From NCBI RefSeq assembly GCF_028389875.1, contig NC_084668.1:23179493-23243492 (forward strand): a DNA stretch of 64,000 nucleotides. The letters are read 5' to 3'. The DNA comes from Rhea pennata. Taxonomy: Eukaryota > Chordata > Aves > Rheiformes > Rheidae. This document shows, one piece after another, positions 57,696 through 64,000 of the stretch. The stretch's first letter is position 1, and the number at the start of each line of letters is the position of its first letter. Made by a program: the position numbers and the translations under genes. The notes under the pieces are model-generated. The model ran no database searches, had not been told where the DNA came from, and saw nothing but the letters and a program-made list of their open reading frames with translations.

Positions 57696-57884
57696 CTTTA
57701 ACTTATCACTATCAAGCTGCATCAACTGCTGTCCGTCTATGTTCATAGCTGTAAACTCTGTAATATACTGCTCCATGTTCATTCCCATTAACCAGTGGCA
57801 TACTTGCTGGGTTGTCCATTCAGAAATAGGTCTACTGTGCCATTGATTTTGTTTTCCTGTTGTTGCAAATTCATCATCTAATGC
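57696..57884 (-). CDS. Neurabin/spinophilin-like gene, SAM-domain exon
   Basis: This 63-codon, phase 0/0 exon lies on the minus strand, with acceptor ggttag and donor gtatgc. It encodes ALDDEFATTGKQNQWHSRPI, then the SAM domain from WTTQQVCHWLMGMNMEQYIT to GQQLMQLDSDKLK. In the neurabin family (PPP1R9A, PPP1R9B) and the related SAMD14, a SAM domain of this kind near the C terminus is followed by a coiled coil. Neurabins bind F-actin and protein phosphatase 1 and anchor it at synapses and junctions. Those N-terminal domains would lie outside the window, so PPP1R9-like and SAMD14-like cannot be separated with certainty; I favour PPP1R9-like. No such gene is expected here from the mammalian map. 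Confidence 0.88.
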
Positions 57885-59667
57885 CTAACCAATTGAGAAG
57901 AGTCACCGTAAGTAATAAAAAATGATAACTGATTTACTTGACTATATGTTGAATTTAGGTTGCCTGTTGAGTCTGGGTAACAAAATGCATTTTTAAACAT
58001 AGTCTAGAATTTCTACAGTGCAAAGCTTCAAAATTACTTGTGTTTTTGAGATTACATCTTATAGTGAGTTTGCCTAGTGGGTTCTTATAAACAAGTGGAC
58101 ACCACACAATAACATCCAACGCAAATTAAGACAGAAATCCAGAACACGTACAGTTTTCTCTAAGAAATATGATCTTCATGAAACCTGTTCTCACAAAATG
58201 GCAGAAGTTTTGCTCAAGTCTGGCTTAATGTATCTAAAACAATGAACAAGATTCCTCAGTCAGCCAAGGTAGCTCAATCCTAATATTAGATGCTATCTTA
58301 CACAGCGCTAAGAAGTAGCACTTAAACGGTATTACATGATATTTTCAAGTGAAGAAAAATGGGAATTAAAAACAATGCTAGTATTCACTAAATCTGGTAA
58401 CAGTTCAACTACAGTTTTTCTAGATTTGGTATACTTCTACCATGTAGACCTTTTAAAATGTTGATGTGATAGGATTAGGTGAAAGAGTTAAGTCTTCTCT
58501 TAGAAGTCCATTTGAGAAGCATCAGAGCTTGTAGTATTCCACTAAAAATACACTTCCCAGTTCTCAGAGCTTTTGAAGCTCCTTGCTTCATTTTCAGTTG
58601 GCCTCCAAGGGGAGAAAGGTACAGCTGCTAGTCCTGAAGCACTTTATTACTTCATCACAAATGAAAAGCTACATAAAACAGAGCTCAATCTCTATAAAGA
58701 AGAAATTCTAGTGTGAGAGCTGAATCAGAGAGACATCAGAGTGGCTTGAACCTTTATTAACTATCCGAAATGATCTCTCACTACTCATGACCTAGTACAG
58801 GCTGCATTAAACTTATATTCCAAAAGCTCTCTAGGTAACTTCCACTCTATATCAAAGATACTTGCAAAACAGATACTAATCCAAAAATATACTACTGCTT
58901 CCAGTGAGCTTATATGAATGTCATTTGTAAAGAGGGAATATGGAAGTAAATGTCAATGTACTGATGGATTTGAGAAGTAACCTTGCAAGTTTCAAGTGAA
59001 CTAAAGCTCCAAAAACTGAGGATCTCACAAAATCCATCTCCTTTGCTAGAAAATGTGGGAAAATGGAGTACACCTCAGTAATTCCAGCAAATTACAAGTA
59101 AAAGATTGAGAGACTTAAGCTTGTAAAATATGATATATGATTATATAATAAACTGGATCCAGGAGGTTAAAATGGAACAGTAAAGCATGTGAGTTGAAAT
59201 AAATATTAAATTTAAATTTCAGATGTGTTAGAAGACTACCCAATTAGAATCTCTTTTGCTTTTCCTAGTCCATGAAACACAGGACAGTGGTTATTTTATG
59301 AGGTAGTATAGATAAATACAAACAGATTTGTAGAGTAAGCAGTTTGTGCTGAGGCCCTGAAATCCATACCATATGCATATCAAATAATTTTTACTTCAGA
59401 AGAACTATACAGTCTGGTCCTACAGATTCAGTGCCCATTAGCAGCTGAAACGTATCAGGTGCATTTTCAGAGTGTATCTTCTAGTTTGATTTCCAAGATA
59501 AATCAAAGAAAGGTTAAGTGGAGACAATGAAGAGATTCTGAAGTGAACTCCAAATCCAAATTAAAATGCCAATGCAGACATAAATGTGAACACACTCAAA
59601 TTGCTGATGTGCAAAAGAATAGCAACTTCCACAAAATAACAAAGAGGTTTCACAGCATCACACTGGA

Positions 59668-60082
59668 TCACAGAATGGTTGAGGTTGGAAGAGACCTTTG
59701 AAGATCATCTAGTCCAATTCCCCTGCTCAAGCAGGGCCACATAGAGCAGGCTGTCCAGGACCTTATCCAGATGACTTTTGACCACTTCCAAGAAGGGAGA
59801 TTCCACAACCTCTCTGGGCAACCTGTTCCAGTGCTTAGTCACCCTCACAGTGAGAAAGTGACTGTTGCCTCTTGTCCTGTCACTGGACACCACTGAAAAG
59901 TGTATGGCTCCATCTTCCATTTGCCCTAGTTCCTTAACCATCTTAGTGGCCCTTTGCTGGACTCACTCCAGTAGCTCCATCTCTCTTGCCCTGGGGAGCC
60001 CAGCACTGGACACAGCACTCCAGGTGTGGCCTCACCAGGGCTGAGTAGAGGGGGAGGACCACCTCCCTTGACCTGCTGGCAG
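59668..60082 (-). mobile_element. CR1 LINE fragment, antisense
   Basis: The left end carries CACAGAATGGTTGAGGTTGG followed by the CR1 3' block. The minus strand reads [17 protein letters not shown], a CR1 ORF2 C-terminal phrase. Recognisable CR1 ends near 60082 at CCCTTGACCTGCTGGCA. The copy lies in the presumed intron of the neurabin-like gene. Confidence 0.92.
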
Positions 60083-60109
60083 GTCCTCTAAACCTGCTGG
60101 TTTAGAGGA
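60071..60109. repeat. Nested hairpins at CR1 5' end
   Basis: ACCTGC/GCAGGT (60071-60076 with 60079-60084) is immediately followed by an 11-base perfect stem, TCCTCTAAACC (60084-60094) with GGTTTAGAGGA (60099-60109), loop TGCT. The phrase ACCTGCTGG is repeated at 60071 and 60092. All of this lies at the truncated 5' boundary of the CR1 copy. Confidence 0.85.
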
Positions 60110-60358
60110 GGTTTTGCCTGAAGTAATTTCTGCAGCATTTGTATCAAGACAACTGTGGCACAGCAAGTTTCCTATCCAAGCTGAGATGCTTGGCATACAG
60201 AAATAAAAGTCATTGTATAAATTACTAACAAAATTTGAAAACACCTGTTTGCTTTAAAAAACAGTGTCTTTGTCATTGTCTGCTTGAGTCTCGTACCCCT
60301 CAACCTGATGCTGTAACATCAAAATATATATCAGTAGGACAGAAGCTTGATTTGTGGC

Positions 60359-60376
60359 AATAATAATAATAATAAT
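60359..60376. repeat. (AAT)n microsatellite
   Basis: About six AAT units in the intron of the neurabin-like gene. Confidence 0.85.
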
Positions 60377-61488
60377 GTCTTTGTCATTAAAAACTATTGT
60401 AATTGATGTTCATCAGGATTAAAATTATTTGCAGAACATTCTAAATCTAGAAGATTCTTAAAATAAATTTATGAACTGTCATATTCAGAGTCATCTTCAC
60501 AGATAGCTACAAATAAGAAGTATGGACATGGCTAAGGCCAACAACGATAGTAATTTAAATATTTGTTAATCAGTTTTGCAGCCTATCTACATTGAAAACC
60601 ATCAGCACTAAGCCAACAGCATTTTGTATGACCCACTAAGTCTTATGAATCATACACTTTCAAGTCTATTGGAAACTGGTAGGTTTATTTTGTCTCACAC
60701 TAGCAATTGCTCATGAGTTATACACAAGAATTAGGAAACTTTTGCACTTCAAGTTTGACCTGAATCTCAGAATCATGTGCGTGTCAGAATAGACAAGAAA
60801 ACACCAAAATATATTACCAGAACCATAAAAGTCAGATATACTGAAAAACATGTAAAATGTATATTCCTCAGCTGGAACTCACTACTGGTTTTAAATTTTA
60901 TTTAAACTATGTTAGCTATGCAGCAACCTCACTTCTGTGATTTTAGAACATCAATATTTAAGAAGGAATATTCATGTTAAACAGACCCAGGTTCATTCAT
61001 TTCAGGAGAATGTGTTTCCCTTACAGAAACACGAGGGGCTCTTTGCATCACTTCCTCCAAGCAACATTCGAGCAGCTCATCACAGACTGTACCACTAAGG
61101 ACTCTTCTAAACTGTGCTACTAATTTCACTTAGACTTTTGGCACATCAGTCACCAGCAAACTCCTTATATTTCAAATTAGTAAAGCCCTAGGCTCTATTG
61201 ACTTCCAGCTGACAGTTTCTAAAGCATTCAGGATTCTCAGCTAATGAGATGCAGCTTATTTCTGGCCAAAGTGCAAGAGGGTCAGAACCTATTTTATTTT
61301 CTGGTAGTCCTTTAATATTAAGAAAGGTTTTTTACCATTACATTAACTGCCTGTTGGTATTTATTTTAAATAAAAAGCAGTATTTTAGAAGACAACCTAA
61401 CCCATTCATTCTTTAAAGCTAACATCAGAAAAAGTAGTACCAAAAATTGAACATGTATTAAAAGACTTAGACATCATCTCCTCATAAA

Positions 61489-61492
<4 letters not shown>

Positions 61493-61521
<29 letters not shown>
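61493..61521. repeat. A homopolymer (29)
   Basis: An uninterrupted A run in the presumed intron of the neurabin-like gene. Confidence 0.85.
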
Positions 61522-61523
<2 letters not shown>

Positions 61524-62330
61524 TCTAATCCCCTATTATTGTAATTTTCACTACTGCACAAAGGAAAAAACATAGTCTTGGCTATTTTGAGGAATAAGCC
61601 ATTTTTCTAATCTAATAAAGAAGAGGATAACATGAGGAATGTCATTAAGAGACTATTAACAGAATTCACTGTCTAAGCCTCCTCACTTTTCTGTTGATTT
61701 AGCATAATACCAAACTCAAGGCATTTCAGATATTCTAATACCATTCCCACTTCAATTCACAACTGCAACGAGAAATCTGGAAACAGATATTTAGCATTTC
61801 TCCCTTGGATTCTACTATATTTGGTTGCTTTAAGTTGGAAGAAGATGCAGTTCAGGATAATACCATTATCTATTCAAGTACTATTTAAGGAGAGCTACAT
61901 TTTTATTAGAAGATTCACAAATAACTAATTGTAACAGTACAATCAGTGCCAACCTTATCTCCACTATGGAGAAAACAGCTTATAGGGTAGGCAGACTTTT
62001 ACTTTATGAAAAACACAGAAGAGTGAAATGAACATTGACTTCAAGTGATGCTTATGGATTATTAAGTAACACCTGTAAATCATTTTTTCAGTTGTCTACC
62101 TTCCAGAGGCAAAGGGCTGTCCCATGGTGTTTGTACATCAAAGGAACAGTCCCCAAAACAACCCCCCCCCACCCTCTCCAAGGAAAAAACAATCAACCAT
62201 GAATTCAGAAAGCAGAACTAAAACTGCTCAGGAAAAAAGAAAATATGAGAGAGGAAATATGTTCTACCACATAGAAGTGCTGGCAGTTCAGAAAGTAAGT
62301 AAGGACAGAAATACTAAAATATATTATCAC

Positions 62331-62396
62331 AAAAAAAAAAAAAAGATGAGAGAGAAAAGAAAATAAAAAAAAAAAAAGAAAAAGAAAAAGGAAAAT
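62331..62396. repeat. Purine-rich simple tract
   Basis: An almost pure A/G stretch with A runs and GAGA motifs. It is simple sequence without coding meaning. Confidence 0.8.
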
Positions 62397-64000
62397 ACCC
62401 AAATGCCTTCATATCAATAACAGATTAAAATTTTTAAAAAGGATTAGAGGGATACCAGCTAGAGCTTGCTAACAACTCAGATGAGGAGCTGAGAAGCTGA
62501 ATACGGCGGAGGTGCCTTTGCTCTACCTAGCCGGCTCCTAGCAAACTACCCCAAACTGCCTGCGAGTTTCTGCTCAGTAGAGGCAGGCTGAAGCGCTGCT
62601 CCGCTCTCCAAGAGGTGTTGCCATCCCTAGTTGTTCCTCTGAGAGCACGGGGTGTTATACGGGCTAACAAGATCCCTGACGGGTATTTCTAAACTCATCC
62701 AAACAACAAACAAGGGAAAGAAATTCTGCCTGTGAAGGGTCATTAAATTAGGAATTTTAAATATCCAGAATTGCTCTAAGAATGATCAAGATTTATTACT
62801 TATTTTTTCTAAGCCTCAACTATACACATATTAACCAAAGAATTTTAAGAGTCAGTTAGGAGTAATTCAAAAGCAATTATTGAACCTTTAGCCCACTTCC
62901 ATAGCTACTGAGTGGATTAGCAAAGAGCAAGTTAACAACATTGCCTCACTAAAAGCATGATAACCTGCACTCTCAGAGACTGAAAAGCTGTAAACATGCT
63001 CCAAAACAACCAACCTTCCCCTTCCTCCTCAGCTACCTGGTTTTGTTCACACCCTTTCCTGCCCAAAAGAGAAACAAGCTCAGTTTTTATCATTATCCCT
63101 GGAACAGACTCTGATAATCAACACAATTACTAAAAAGCTGCAAAAAACTTTCATTGCTCATGCATATAAACAACATACAAACTAGAGACAACACTAAAAT
63201 CAAACTAGTCTATGACAAAATAGGCTTAACAATTGCTTCACACATACACAGTTGGCAAAAGGCAACTTTTGTTGAAATTTTAGAATCAGAGATTAAGTGA
63301 AGTTGTAACGTTAATGAAACAGCAGCATTTAAGGCAATAATTTAAGGCTTTGGTAGTATCTTATGATCTATATTGCTTGAAAGTTTAGCAACACAAACAC
63401 CATTCAAAGCTTGATTTAAGATAGCCCACCATTCCCCCCCCCCCAACATTATTACTACCAGTTTGACCAGCCCTTTGCCAACACGTTTCTGGAAGATGAT
63501 GGTGCTCAGCTTTTAATGATCCCCTCCCTAGTCTATAAGGCATTTCATTTATAAAGATGCCTACCAGTCAGACAATGAACGAGACAAAAACTTAGAATGT
63601 TATAAAAATATGGATTTCAGGTTTCAGCTGTGGGCAAAGGAGATGGTTCTGCCGGGAGAATGAACACTGATTTTCAAATATAGCTTTCCAGCTACATGCC
63701 AGAACAACTTTATCCTGAAGGTGGCTTTTTTTTTTGTTTTGTTTTGTTTTTATTTTTAAAAAATAAGACAAATAACAAGTTTAGCTTAGCACATATCTGC
63801 ACTGGTGTGAGGGCAAGGTGAAAAACACTGTAGTTTTCATTCACACAATAAACTATTCAGGTTATTGTAACACGAGCATCTTATATTTATAATTAAGAAT
63901 TGCAATTTGGTCACACCAAATTTATTCCAATTTTTAAGATGTAACTAAAAACAGAACACAGAATCTCATATGGCATCTTTCAGTCTATGTCCTTAATTCA

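Larger units (their letters stand above)
57885..64000 (-). other. Intron/upstream part of the neurabin-like gene
   Basis: No further exon could be recognised upstream (rightward) of the SAM exon, so this is probably a long intron. It carries an antisense CR1 (about 59668-60082), an AAT repeat (60359-60376), an A29 run (61493-61521) and a purine-rich tract (62331-62396). There is also a GC-richer patch (about 62490-62690) with no recognisable protein. Confidence 0.6.

Noticed and set aside
59705-59941. Minus-strand ORF with [13 protein letters not shown]
   Set aside because: CR1 retrotransposon remnant, not a host gene.
62490-62690. GC-richer patch in the intron of the neurabin-like gene
   Set aside because: Translated on the minus strand it gives short frames with stops and nothing resembling PDZ or coiled-coil neurabin exons.
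1-64000. CRISPR array, prokaryotic operon, phage, or endogenous viral genes
   Set aside because: No regularly spaced repeats, no ribosome-binding-site-led gene chains and no viral-type reading frames were found. The window is ordinary vertebrate chromatin with CR1 elements.

Overview
This is a stretch of a vertebrate nuclear genome, almost certainly a bird. The genes are split into many short exons with canonical GT/AG borders. The interspersed repeats are fragments of the CR1 non-LTR retrotransposon with avian-type 3' ends. There are CpG islands, and the integrin and kinase proteins are close to, but distinct from, the mammalian forms. No prokaryotic, phage or viral content was recognised. 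Most of the open reading frames are intron noise; the real coding sequence lies in about 38 short exons.

Layout: (1) Positions 1-34370, plus strand: ITGA6 (integrin alpha-6), missing only its first exon, which must lie upstream. It begins with the end of a long intron 1 (1-8097), followed by 26 exons (8098-32451) covering most of the seven-bladed propeller, the thigh/calf domains, a furin site, the transmembrane helix and two alternative cytoplasmic tails (A and B). A 3'UTR runs to about 34370. (2) Positions 34371-39200: intergenic DNA with an orphan CpG island (34540-34850) that ends in a strong splice donor. (3) Positions 39200-51540, plus strand: complete PDK1 (pyruvate dehydrogenase kinase 1). 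It has a CpG-island promoter, 11 coding exons and 408 residues, with an unusually short mitochondrial presequence and a 6-codon upstream ORF. (4) Positions 51540-55900: PDK1 distal 3' flank. (5) Positions 55937-64000, minus strand: the last two coding exons of a neurabin/spinophilin-type gene (SAM domain plus C-terminal coiled coil), convergent with PDK1. The rest of that gene lies beyond the right edge.

The most interesting observation is the gene order ITGA6(+) / PDK1(+) / neurabin-SAM gene(-). From general knowledge, mammals have ITGA6-PDK1-RAPGEF4 here with no neurabin gene. The paralogous human 17q21 block, however, is ITGA3(+) / PDK2(+) / SAMD14(-) / PPP1R9B(-), and human 7q21 carries PDK4 near PPP1R9A. 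The window therefore appears to preserve an ancient vertebrate whole-genome-duplication block, including a neurabin-family copy lost from the mammalian locus. Secondary points are: a cluster of UGCAUG motifs around the alternatively spliced ITGA6 exon A; GFFQR in place of GFFKR in the B tail; loss of a cysteine pair in the thigh domain; and short perfect inverted repeats at or near the 5' ends of three of four CR1 fragments.

The three genes are not an operon and need not act together. ITGA6 is a laminin receptor at the cell surface, PDK1 restrains pyruvate oxidation in mitochondria, and neurabin-type proteins scaffold protein phosphatase 1 on actin.
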